Assembly: GCA_034414595.1 (NCBI GenBank)
Contig: DAOULY010000021.1
Span: 310,001 to 374,000, forward strand
Source: DAOULY01 sp034414595
GTDB taxonomy: Bacteria > Chloroflexota > Dehalococcoidia > SZUA-161 > JAUWZY01
Reading direction: 5' to 3'
DNA: 64,000 bases
The notes under the pieces were generated by a model. It made no database searches and was not told where the DNA came from. It worked only from the letters and a program-made list of their open reading frames with translations. Position 1 is the stretch's first letter. Each line of letters starts with the position of its first letter. Position numbers and translations under genes: made by a program. This document shows positions 42,510-49,348 of the stretch, one piece after another.

Positions 42510-43688
42510 TCAAGCGCCGCGGTGCTTCTTGAGGAAGCGCTGCATTCTGTTTAGGGCTTCCTCGATGTCGGAAAGCGAGGCAGCATAGCAGCAGCGGATA
42601 TGTCCCTCACCGCCCTCTCCGAAGGCTGAGCCGGGGACCACCAGCACTTTCTGCTCCATGAGAAGCTTTTCGGCGAATTCGTCTGAGGAGAGCCCGCTGG
42701 CCTTGACCGAGGGGAAGGCATAGAAAGCCCCTCTGGGCTCAAAGCAGGTGAGACCGATGTCATTGAGCCCTTTTACAATGACCCTGCGGCGTTGATCATA
42801 CTCAGCGTGCATTGCCTGCACTGCACTCTCGCCTTCTCTAAGCGCCTCCAGGGCGGCCTTTTGTGCCATCACCGGGGCGCAGAGCATGGTGTATTGGTGG
42901 ACCTTTATCATGGCTTCGATGATCTCGGCCGGGGCTGCGGCGTAGCCGATGCGCCATCCCGTCATGGCGTAGGCCTTGGAGAAGCCGTTGAGCAGAATGG
43001 TGCGCTCCTTCATCCCGGGCAGGCTGGCCAGGCAGGTGTGCTCCATACCATAGACCAGGCGGCTGTAGATCTCGTCCGAGATTACGATCAAATCATGGCG
43101 CTTAGCGATTTCAGCCACTTGCTTCAGGTCAGCCCGGTCCATCACCGCACCGGTGGGGTTGTTGGGGTAGCCAAGGACGATGGCCTTGGTGCGTTCAGTA
43201 ACCCGCTGCTCGATCTCGGCAGCCTGGACCTTGAACTCCTGTTCCACAGTGGTCGGTATCGGGACGAAGGTGCCACCGGCGAGGACAGCGCAGGGCATGT
43301 AGGCCACGTAGCTTGGCTCCGGGATCAGGACCTCATCTCCGGGATCGAGGATCGCTCTCAGTGCTAAGTCGAGCCCTTCGCTTACGCCTACGGTGATCAT
43401 AAGCTCGCTGCCGGGGTCATAGTCCACCGAGTACCGGTCGTTGATATGTCTGCTCAGCTCCTGGCGCAGCTCGAGCATGCCATAGTTCGAGGTGTACATG
43501 GTATGGCCCTTTTCGATGGCGTAGATGCCAGCCTCGCTGATATGCCATGGGGTGACGAAATCGGGCTCGCCCACGCCCAGTGAGATCACATCTCCCATGG
43601 ACGACACCATCTCAAAGAATCTCCTGATGCCTGAAGCAGGTATCTTTCTCACGCGCTCTGAGATCGGACTGCGGATGCCTTTGAGCAC
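42510..43688 (-). CDS. Class I/II PLP-dependent aminotransferase
   Basis: The 392-residue enzyme has an AspC-like fold type I pattern: VISLGVGEPDFVTPWHISEAG, YPNNPTGAVMDRADL, SDEIYSRLVYG, and the PLP lysine in LNGFSKAYAMTGWRIGYAA. The C-terminal arginine for the substrate carboxylate is in GEGGEGHIRCCYAAS. It resembles aminotransferases acting on aromatic or branched amino acids. It follows an Lrp-type regulator by ten bases, which suggests amino-acid-responsive control. Confidence 0.95.
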   Translation of the reverse strand: MLKGIRSPISERVRKIPASGIRRFFEMVSSMGDVISLGVGEPDFVTPWHISEAGIYAIEKGHTMYTSNYGMLELRQELSRHINDRYSVDYDPGSELMITVGVSEGLDLALRAILDPGDEVLIPEPSYVAYMPCAVLAGGTFVPIPTTVEQEFKVQAAEIEQRVTERTKAIVLGYPNNPTGAVMDRADLKQVAEIAKRHDLIVISDEIYSRLVYGMEHTCLASLPGMKERTILLNGFSKAYAMTGWRIGYAAAPAEIIEAMIKVHQYTMLCAPVMAQKAALEALREGESAVQAMHAEYDQRRRVIVKGLNDIGLTCFEPRGAFYAFPSVKASGLSSDEFAEKLLMEQKVLVVPGSAFGEGGEGHIRCCYAASLSDIEEALNRMQRFLKKHRGA

Positions 43689-43698
43689 TCAAATCCTC

Positions 43699-44178
43699 CT
43701 ATAGCGTCAACGGCAAGCGATGTGGCCCCTCTCCGCCCTCGAGGACCTCTCCGTCCTCTTTATACCGTTTGAGCAGGAAATGGGTTACTGTTCCCTGCAC
43801 TGACTCCAGCGGGGCCAGTTTCTCGGATACGAAGGAAGCTACCTCCTGCATCGTCCTGCCGGCGACCATAACCGCCAGGTCATAGGTGCCCGAGACCAGA
43901 TACACGGAGCGGGCTTCGGGGAAGCGATAGATGCGCTCGGCGATGGCATCGAAGCCGACATCTCGCTGCGGCTGGATCCTGACCTCGATCATTGCCCAGA
44001 CCTTCTCATCTCCAATCCGCTCCCAGTTGACTACCGTCTTGTATTTAACGATGGTCCGATCTTTCTCCGCTTTCCTGATCGCCTTTTTCACCTCAGAGAT
44101 GGGCATGCCGGTCATGGTGGCAATTTGCTCCGGCGTCGTCCGCGCATCCTTCTCCAAGATTTCCAGGATTTCCTTCAT
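43699..44178 (-). CDS. Lrp/AsnC-family transcriptional regulator
   Basis: I start at ATG 44178, where MKEILEILEKDARTTPEQIA begins the helix-turn-helix; an in-frame codon 54 bases upstream would add a non-typical tail. The HTH covers the first 55 residues (TGMPISEVKKAIRKAEKDRTI). The rest is the RAM ligand-binding domain (EKVWAMIEVRIQPQRD, ARSVYLVSGTYDLAVMVAG). Lrp-type proteins sense amino acids. It leads the aminotransferase/ABC operon and probably controls it. Confidence 0.93.
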   Translation of the reverse strand: MKEILEILEKDARTTPEQIATMTGMPISEVKKAIRKAEKDRTIVKYKTVVNWERIGDEKVWAMIEVRIQPQRDVGFDAIAERIYRFPEARSVYLVSGTYDLAVMVAGRTMQEVASFVSEKLAPLESVQGTVTHFLLKRYKEDGEVLEGGEGPHRLPLTL

Positions 44179-44232
44179 AGTGTCAACCTTACCCCCTGCC
44201 CCCCTTAGCAAGTAGAGGGGGAATGATTTCAC

Positions 44233-44251
44233 AGAGGGGCTTCGCCCCTCT
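44233..44251. terminator. GC-rich hairpin between the DUF6504 gene and lrp
   Basis: AGAGGGGC, a three-base loop TTC and GCCCCTCT form a perfect 8-bp stem that abuts the stop codon of the DUF6504-like gene. There is no T-run after it on the minus strand, so it may slow RNA decay or be a repeat-type hairpin rather than a true terminator. A G/C-rich stretch follows downstream. Confidence 0.45.
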
Positions 44252-44481
44252 TAAACGCCCTTTACTATTTCAACCCCCGACCACTGGTCTTCCTGCTCAT
44301 GGTAGCAGAGTTCGAAGAACCTCAGCTCGTCTGTGCGCACCAAGAAATGCCGCTCTCCTGGCTCCAGCCACTCCCTTTCCACCTGTTGCACCCCATATGC
44401 CTCTCCCTCCCAGCGAAAGGAAACAGGGCGCTCAGCATAGACCCTACCTGAGTAGCATTCCACCTGTACTGGCTGTGCCAT
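44251..44481 (-). CDS. DUF6504-like small protein
   Basis: The 76-residue protein has PVSFRWEGEAYGVQQVEREW, then ERHFLVRTDELRFFELCYHE and a tryptophan near the end. That is the layout of the small beta-rich DUF6504 family, whose role is not established. Its ATG overlaps the stop codon of the HAD gene upstream, so the two are cotranscribed. Confidence 0.75.
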   Translation of the reverse strand: MAQPVQVECYSGRVYAERPVSFRWEGEAYGVQQVEREWLEPGERHFLVRTDELRFFELCYHEQEDQWSGVEIVKGV

Positions 44482-45125
44482 TACTTGATCTTCAGTATGT
44501 CTGACATGGAATGGATGATATGGTCTGGCTTGACATCGGCGGGCAATGCCTGCTCACCGCCGATAAAGAACGCAGACTGAGCGCCGATTCCCTCGGCAGC
44601 GGCAACGTCTTTCACGCTATCGCCGACGAAAAGCATCTCCCTGGGGGAGATTTCGAGGAAGTCCAGGATCATTCTCAAGCCCTCGTTAAAGGGCTTAATC
44701 AGTATGGTGTCCTCTCTGGCGATCAGGATATGGAACAGTTTATCTACGTCATACTTCCGCAGCACTTTCAAGATGCCTTTCCGCCCCACTGAGCTGTAAA
44801 GCCCCACTGTAGCTCGCTGGTGTAGTTCGCTCAGTGTTTCCTTGGCATTCTCTCTCAGCTGCCATCTGGTTGCTGCCTCCAGATCCCAATAATCCCAGAC
44901 TTCGCCTATTTTCTCTCTTACCTCCCAAGAGGAGAGATTGACTCTGCGCATTAAAGCGTCGATCACGGCGTCGTTATAAAGCTTGGCATAGGAGTCTGTC
45001 TTCAGCTTTTCCTTATCGAAGCCTATTTCCACCAACTTGTCCTTAGTTTCTTGCACGCTGTCCTCTAAGTTATACTGAAAATCCACCAGCGTCCCTTCAA
45101 AATCGAATACATACGCCTTGATCAT
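44481..45125 (-). CDS. HAD-superfamily hydrolase, tandem copy 1
   Basis: The 214-residue product has motif I FDFEGTLVD, in which the second aspartate of the usual DxDxT is glutamate. Motif II is in VGLYSSVG, motif III in LIKPFNEGL, and motif IV is GDSVKDVAAAEGIGA. A helical cap lies between residues 20 and 90. It is clearly paralogous to the gene at 45292-45939, with roughly 60 percent identity by eye, and shares its promoter block. A phosphoglycolate-phosphatase-like role is possible, but the substrate is unknown. GGAGGAG precedes the ATG. Confidence 0.92.
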   Translation of the reverse strand: MIKAYVFDFEGTLVDFQYNLEDSVQETKDKLVEIGFDKEKLKTDSYAKLYNDAVIDALMRRVNLSSWEVREKIGEVWDYWDLEAATRWQLRENAKETLSELHQRATVGLYSSVGRKGILKVLRKYDVDKLFHILIAREDTILIKPFNEGLRMILDFLEISPREMLFVGDSVKDVAAAEGIGAQSAFFIGGEQALPADVKPDHIIHSMSDILKIK

Positions 45126-45167
45126 GCTACATCTCCTCCATATTAGTTATTTACTATTACTGCGTCC

Positions 45168-45204
45168 TTGATAATTCGGCCAGATGATGGCATTGTACCA
45201 AATT
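45168..45204 (-). promoter_or_regulatory. Conserved promoter block of HAD copy 1 (extended -10)
   Basis: This 37-base block matches 45982-46018 at 35 of 37 positions. On the minus strand it contains TTGGTACAAT, an extended -10 (TGGTACAAT, hexamer at 45192-45197). The repeat ahead of both HAD genes shows that the duplication included the promoter. Confidence 0.65.
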
Positions 45205-45291
45205 GAAAGTCGAAATAAAAGTGCTGGCTGGACTGGTGGCTTCCCTATTGCGCCGACCAGGTACCTGCCCGCAGGGAGATTGCACGCTCAC

Positions 45292-45939
45292 TTATTCTAT
45301 CTTCAGGAGGTCTGACAGGGAATGGACCACATAGTCGGGCTTGATCTCTGGTGACAGTTCTTGCTCGCCGCCGACAATGAAAGCAGAACGAGCGCCGATT
45401 CTCTTGGCAGCGCTGATGTCCCGGTCACTATCGCCGATGAAAAGCATTTCCTCAGGGCCAATCTCAAGGATATCCAGGATCAATCTCAAGCCCTCGTCAT
45501 AAGGCTTCATGAGGGTGACGTCGTTCCTGGTGACCACGATGTGGAATAGCCTATCTATTCCATATTTCTGCAGCACTGCCATAGCGGCTTTACGTCCTAC
45601 TGTGGTGAAAAGCCCCACTGGAGCTTCCTGGTGTAAGCGATTGAGGGTATCTTGGGCAGTGTCTCTTAGACTCCATCTGGTCGCTGCATCCAGGTCCCAA
45701 TAATCCCAGACTTCGCCGAGTTTCTCTTTGATCTCGGATGAGGATAGATCGACTTTGCCCATCAGAGCCTCAATCACGGCCTCATTGTAGAGCTTGTTAT
45801 AGGTGTCCCACTGGAGTATCTTTTCCTTACCGAAGCCCAGCTCCTCCAGCCTGTCCTTGGCTGCTTTGACCCCGGCCTCTACGTTCCACTGGAAATCCAC
45901 CAGTGTCCCTTCAAAATCGAATACATACGCTTTGAGCAT
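45292..45939 (-). CDS. HAD-superfamily hydrolase, tandem copy 2
   Basis: The 215-residue paralogue of the neighbouring gene has the same FDFEGTLVD motif I with Glu, GEVWDYWDLDAATRW in the cap, LMKPYDEGLRLILD and GDSDRDISAAKRIGARSAF. The shared Glu variant shows it existed before the duplication. GGGAGG precedes ATG 45939. The two copies are about 165 bases apart and each keeps its own promoter block, so they can be expressed separately. Confidence 0.92.
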   Translation of the reverse strand: MLKAYVFDFEGTLVDFQWNVEAGVKAAKDRLEELGFGKEKILQWDTYNKLYNEAVIEALMGKVDLSSSEIKEKLGEVWDYWDLDAATRWSLRDTAQDTLNRLHQEAPVGLFTTVGRKAAMAVLQKYGIDRLFHIVVTRNDVTLMKPYDEGLRLILDILEIGPEEMLFIGDSDRDISAAKRIGARSAFIVGGEQELSPEIKPDYVVHSLSDLLKIE

Positions 45940-45981
45940 ATTATACCTCCCGGAGATTATCTTGCTGTCTGTTCTCAGCTA

Positions 45982-46018
45982 TTGATAATTTGGACAGATG
46001 ATGGCATTGTACCAAATT
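45982..46018 (-). promoter_or_regulatory. Conserved promoter block of HAD copy 2 (extended -10)
   Basis: This partner block to 45168-45204 is 35 of 37 identical. The minus-strand extended -10 TGGTACAAT has its hexamer at 46006-46011, 67 bases upstream of the start codon. Confidence 0.65.
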
Positions 46019-46040
46019 TAATGTTGAACCTGAAGTGCTG

Positions 46041-47495
46041 CTATATTGGCGGTCTCCTCTTGTGCCAATCGGTTGCTTGCTCATAGGCAAAGCCGATGCG
46101 GAACAGTGTCTCTTCGGAAAACGGCTTGCCAAGTATCTGCACCCCTACTGGCAGCCCATCCGAAAAACCGGCAGGGATGGAGAGGCCGGGGATGCCGGCG
46201 ATGTTTATTGGCAGTGTGCAGACATCACTCAAATACATCTGGAGGGGGTCCTCTACCTTGGCGCCGACCTTGAAGGGAACAGTGGGGGAAGTTGGAGTCA
46301 CCAAGGCATCGAAGCGCTCAAAAGCCTGGCTGAACTCCTGCCTGATCAGGGTGCGCACCTTTTGCGCCTTGAGGTAATAAGCGTCATAGTAGCCCGCCGA
46401 CAGCGCATAGGTTCCCAGAATGATGCGTCTCTTGACCTCAGGGCCGAAGCCAAATTGCCTGGTCTTGTCCATAGCATCCCACATGTTTTCGGCGTCCCTG
46501 GCGGAGAAGCCATACTTGACCCCATCATAGCGGGCCAGATTGGCCATGGCCTCGGAGGGGGCGATAATATAATAAGCAGCCAAGGCATAGCGGGTGTGGG
46601 GCAGCGAGGTCTCTTCGATCTCGGCTCCCAACTCTCTCAGTTTTGTCAAAGCTGCTTGCATCACCTGCTCCACTCCGCTCTCCATCCCCTCAACGAAGTA
46701 CTCCTTGGGAATCCCCAGGCGCAGTCCCTTGAGTTCCGGTAGCAGCGACTTGGTATAGTCCGGGGTGGGCTGGGGAACAGAGGTTGAATCCTTGGGGTCG
46801 TGCCAGGCGATGGCGTTCATGACCAGGGCGGAATCGGTGATGTCTTTGGTTAGCGGGCCGATCTGGTCCAGGGAGCTGGCGAAGGCAACTAAGCCAAAGC
46901 GGCTCACCCGACCATAGGTGGGCTTGAGTCCGACGACGCTGCAGAATCCCGCAGGCTGGCGGATGCTGCCCCCAGTATCGGAGCCCAGGGTATAGATGGC
47001 TTCATCGGCAGCCACTGCCACCGCCGGGCCGCCGCTGGAACCTCCGGGGACTCGAGTCAGGTCCCAGGGGTTCAGGGTGGGGAAAAAGGCGGAATGCTCG
47101 TTGGAGGACCCCATGGCGAATTCGTCCATGTTTCCCTTGCCCACCATCACGGCCCCCGCCTGACTCAGTTTTTCTGTCACCGTGGCATCGTAAGGGGGGA
47201 TGAAGTTCTTCAGCATTTTTGAGGAACAGGTGGTGGCAGTGCCTTTGGTGCAGATGTTGTCCTTGATCATCATGGGAATCCCGGTAAGCAGCGAGGCCTC
47301 GCCGGTCTTGATGCGCTCATCGGCCGCCCGGGCCTGGCCCCGGGCGAGATCTGGGGTGGTGGTGACGAAGGCGTGGACTTTGTCCTCAACTTGGGAGATG
47401 CGCTCCAGCACTGCCTCGGTCAGCTCCAGGGCTGAGACCTCCCTCCGCGCCAGGAGTTGGTGTGATTCATGGATGGTCAGCTGGCATAAATCCAT
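46041..47495 (-). CDS. gatA: Glutamyl-tRNA(Gln)/aspartyl-tRNA(Asn) amidotransferase subunit A
   Basis: The 484-residue amidase supplies ammonia for the tRNA-dependent synthesis of glutamine or asparagine. The catalytic triad is visible: Lys in IPMMIKDNICTKG, and the Ser pair in the amidase signature GGSSGGPAVAVAADEAIYTLGSDTGG. SIRQPAGFCSVVGLKPTYGR follows as in GatA. Length is normal. It starts two bases after gatC, one operon; gatB is not in the window. Confidence 0.96.
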   Translation of the reverse strand: MDLCQLTIHESHQLLARREVSALELTEAVLERISQVEDKVHAFVTTTPDLARGQARAADERIKTGEASLLTGIPMMIKDNICTKGTATTCSSKMLKNFIPPYDATVTEKLSQAGAVMVGKGNMDEFAMGSSNEHSAFFPTLNPWDLTRVPGGSSGGPAVAVAADEAIYTLGSDTGGSIRQPAGFCSVVGLKPTYGRVSRFGLVAFASSLDQIGPLTKDITDSALVMNAIAWHDPKDSTSVPQPTPDYTKSLLPELKGLRLGIPKEYFVEGMESGVEQVMQAALTKLRELGAEIEETSLPHTRYALAAYYIIAPSEAMANLARYDGVKYGFSARDAENMWDAMDKTRQFGFGPEVKRRIILGTYALSAGYYDAYYLKAQKVRTLIRQEFSQAFERFDALVTPTSPTVPFKVGAKVEDPLQMYLSDVCTLPINIAGIPGLSIPAGFSDGLPVGVQILGKPFSEETLFRIGFAYEQATDWHKRRPPI

Positions 47496-47497
47496 CG

Positions 47498-47785
47498 TTA
47501 CTCCAGGACTGCCCGAACCTTGAAATAGCCCTCCTCTGCCTGCGGGGCATTGCTCAGGATGTCACTCTGGGGAAGGGAGGGCAGGACCTCATCATCTCGA
47601 ACGACATTCTCCAAAGCTATGACGTGGGCTGTGGGCAGGACTTCGCTGGTGTCAAGCTCGTTGAGAATCTCGAAGTTCTCCAGTATAACGGATAATTGCT
47701 CTCTGAATCTTTCCAGCTCTTCATCGGAAAGCCCGAGGCGAGCTAAGAGGGCAATATGCTGGACTTCCTCACGGCTTAGCTTCAA
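47498..47785 (-). CDS. gatC: Amidotransferase subunit C
   Basis: The 95-residue protein has the GatC pattern: SREEVQHIALLARLGLSDEE, then LSVILENFEILNELDTSEV and PTAHVIALENVVRDDE, ending in the usual FKVRAVLE. It stabilises GatA-GatB. It is the promoter-proximal gene of the gatCA operon and has a near-consensus promoter at 47821-47849. Confidence 0.95.
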   Translation of the reverse strand: MKLSREEVQHIALLARLGLSDEELERFREQLSVILENFEILNELDTSEVLPTAHVIALENVVRDDEVLPSLPQSDILSNAPQAEEGYFKVRAVLE

Positions 47786-47820
47786 TTTTCACTCCCTGTA
47801 ATTGATCAAGACAGTATCAC

Positions 47821-47849
47821 ATTATACGCTTGCTGGTGAATTCAGGCAA
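47821..47849 (-). promoter_or_regulatory. Promoter of gatCA (TTGCCT, 17 bp, TATAAT)
   Basis: On the minus strand TTGCCT (47849-47844) is 17 bp from TATAAT (47826-47821), a near-consensus housekeeping promoter placing the start of transcription about 30 bases before gatC. Confidence 0.75.
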
Positions 47850-47854
47850 CAAAC

Positions 47855-47884
47855 TTGCCCTGCTTATCTCGAAAGCCCTATAAT
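47855..47884 (+). promoter_or_regulatory. Promoter of the ArsA-like gene (TTGCCC, 18 bp, TATAAT)
   Basis: TTGCCC (47855-47860) and TATAAT (47879-47884) are 18 bp apart. The ATG at 47899 leaves a leader of only about eight bases. It is back to back with the gatCA promoter. Confidence 0.7.
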
Positions 47885-47898
47885 GTAGAGGGTGAGAG

Positions 47899-49068
47899 AT
47901 GAGGATTGTTCTGTATACCGGTAAGGGAGGTGTGGGCAAGACCTCGGTGGCTGCGGCTACAGCACTGCGCTGTGCTGAGCTGGGCCATAAGACTATTGTT
48001 CTCAGCACCGACGCCGCACATAGCCTGGCTGATTCCTTCGATGTCGCTCTCAACGGGAAGCAGCAAATCGCATCGAACCTCTGGGCTCAGGAAACCGATC
48101 TGGTTCAGACCATGGAGAAGCATTGGGGCACTATTCAGGAGTGGCTGTCGGCGCTCATGGCCTGGAGGGGGATAGATGAGATCGTGGCCGACGAGATGGC
48201 TGTTCTCCCCGGAATGGAGGAGCTGGCCAATCTACTGTATATCGTGGACTATTGGGAAAACGAGGAATACGATGTGATCATCGTCGATTGTGCTCCTACC
48301 GGGGATACGCTGCGCCTGCTCAGCTTCCCTGAAGTCCTCCGCTGGTGGATGGAGAAGCTGTTTCCCCTCGAGCGTAAGGTTATCAGCGTGGCCCGGCCTG
48401 TGGTCAAACGTGTGCTCAAGGCACCAATGCCTGGGGACGAGGTCCTTGATTCCGCGGAGAACCTGTTCAATCAGCTGATGAAGATGCGCGCCCTGCTCAG
48501 TAACCCGGAGAAAGCCTCAGTGCGTCTGGTGCTCAACCCGGAGAAGATGGTGATCAAGGAGACTCAGCGCACCTTTACCTATCTCAACCTCTACGGTTAC
48601 GTTACCGACCTCATTATCTGTAACCGCCTGCTACCAGAGGAGGTTGATGGCCGCTATTTCGACTCCTGGAAGCAAGCTCAGGGTAAATATTATCAGATGA
48701 TCGAAGAGGCCTTTGCACCACTCCCAATCATGAGCGTTCCCTTCTTCGACCAGGAGGTGGTCGGGGGCGAGATGCTACAGGTCATGGGTAAGGCCCTCTT
48801 CGGCGCCGAAGACCCGAGCAAGCTCTTCTTTCAGGGTCAAGCTCAGACTATTGAAAAGGTGGATGGCGGCTATGTACTGACCCTGTTGCTTCCATTCCTG
48901 AGTAAGGAGGATATATCTCTGGCCCGGAGTGGCAACGAGCTGGTGATTAAAGCGGGGAAGCAAAAGCGGAATATCATCCTGCCTCAGACCCTGCTCGGGC
49001 TTGAAGTGCAGAGTGCCAAGTACGAAGTTGATAAACTGCACATTAGATTCCAGGGGAAGACAGGATAG
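47899..49068 (+). CDS. ArsA/Get3-family ATPase with C-terminal Hsp20-like domain
   Basis: The 389-residue protein has a deviant Walker A (YTGKGGVGKTSVAAATALRC), switch I DAAHSLADSFDV, and switch II IVDCAPTGDTLRLLSFPEVL, as in ArsA/Get3 ATPases. The C-terminal 75 residues (VDGGYVLTLLLPFLSKEDIS, LARSGNELVIKAG) form the alpha-crystallin-like ArsA_HSP20 domain found in bacterial homologues. Without the arsenite-binding cysteines or an arsB partner it is unlikely to be an arsenic pump. A protein-handling role is possible. It leads a rightward series of genes and is followed by a small protein after 55 bases. Confidence 0.93.
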   Translation: MRIVLYTGKGGVGKTSVAAATALRCAELGHKTIVLSTDAAHSLADSFDVALNGKQQIASNLWAQETDLVQTMEKHWGTIQEWLSALMAWRGIDEIVADEMAVLPGMEELANLLYIVDYWENEEYDVIIVDCAPTGDTLRLLSFPEVLRWWMEKLFPLERKVISVARPVVKRVLKAPMPGDEVLDSAENLFNQLMKMRALLSNPEKASVRLVLNPEKMVIKETQRTFTYLNLYGYVTDLIICNRLLPEEVDGRYFDSWKQAQGKYYQMIEEAFAPLPIMSVPFFDQEVVGGEMLQVMGKALFGAEDPSKLFFQGQAQTIEKVDGGYVLTLLLPFLSKEDISLARSGNELVIKAGKQKRNIILPQTLLGLEVQSAKYEVDKLHIRFQGKTG

Positions 49069-49123
49069 AGGCAAATTGACAGCGAAATGGTTATCGCCTA
49101 TACTTCAGTCAAGGGGTGGTATT

Positions 49124-49345
49124 ATGGCTGAGACTATATTCAGCATTGAGCGGGGACCCGAAGATGAATTGACGCTGCGGATCAAGCCCAAGACCCTGCG
49201 GCTGATCTCACCTCCGGTGAAGGGCCATCTCATGGCAGTGAGGAAGGAACTACTGCTTGCCATTCGCAGCGTACTCGATGAGGCCATCTCAGCTGTCGAT
49301 CGTGAGGAGAAGCCGAAGAAAAAGACCAAGATTGATATAGAGTAG
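49124..49345 (+). CDS. Small uncharacterised protein with lysine-rich tail
   Basis: The 73-residue protein from ATG 49124 has a strand-like first part (IFSIERGPEDELTLRIKPK), a short helix (GHLMAVRKELLLAIRSVLDEAISAV) and a basic tail ending EKPKKKTKIDIE. I do not recognise a family. It lies four bases before the EF-G-like gene and is therefore in its operon. In-frame upstream codons lack a ribosome site. Confidence 0.72.
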   Translation: MAETIFSIERGPEDELTLRIKPKTLRLISPPVKGHLMAVRKELLLAIRSVLDEAISAVDREEKPKKKTKIDIE

Positions 49346-49348
49346 CTT

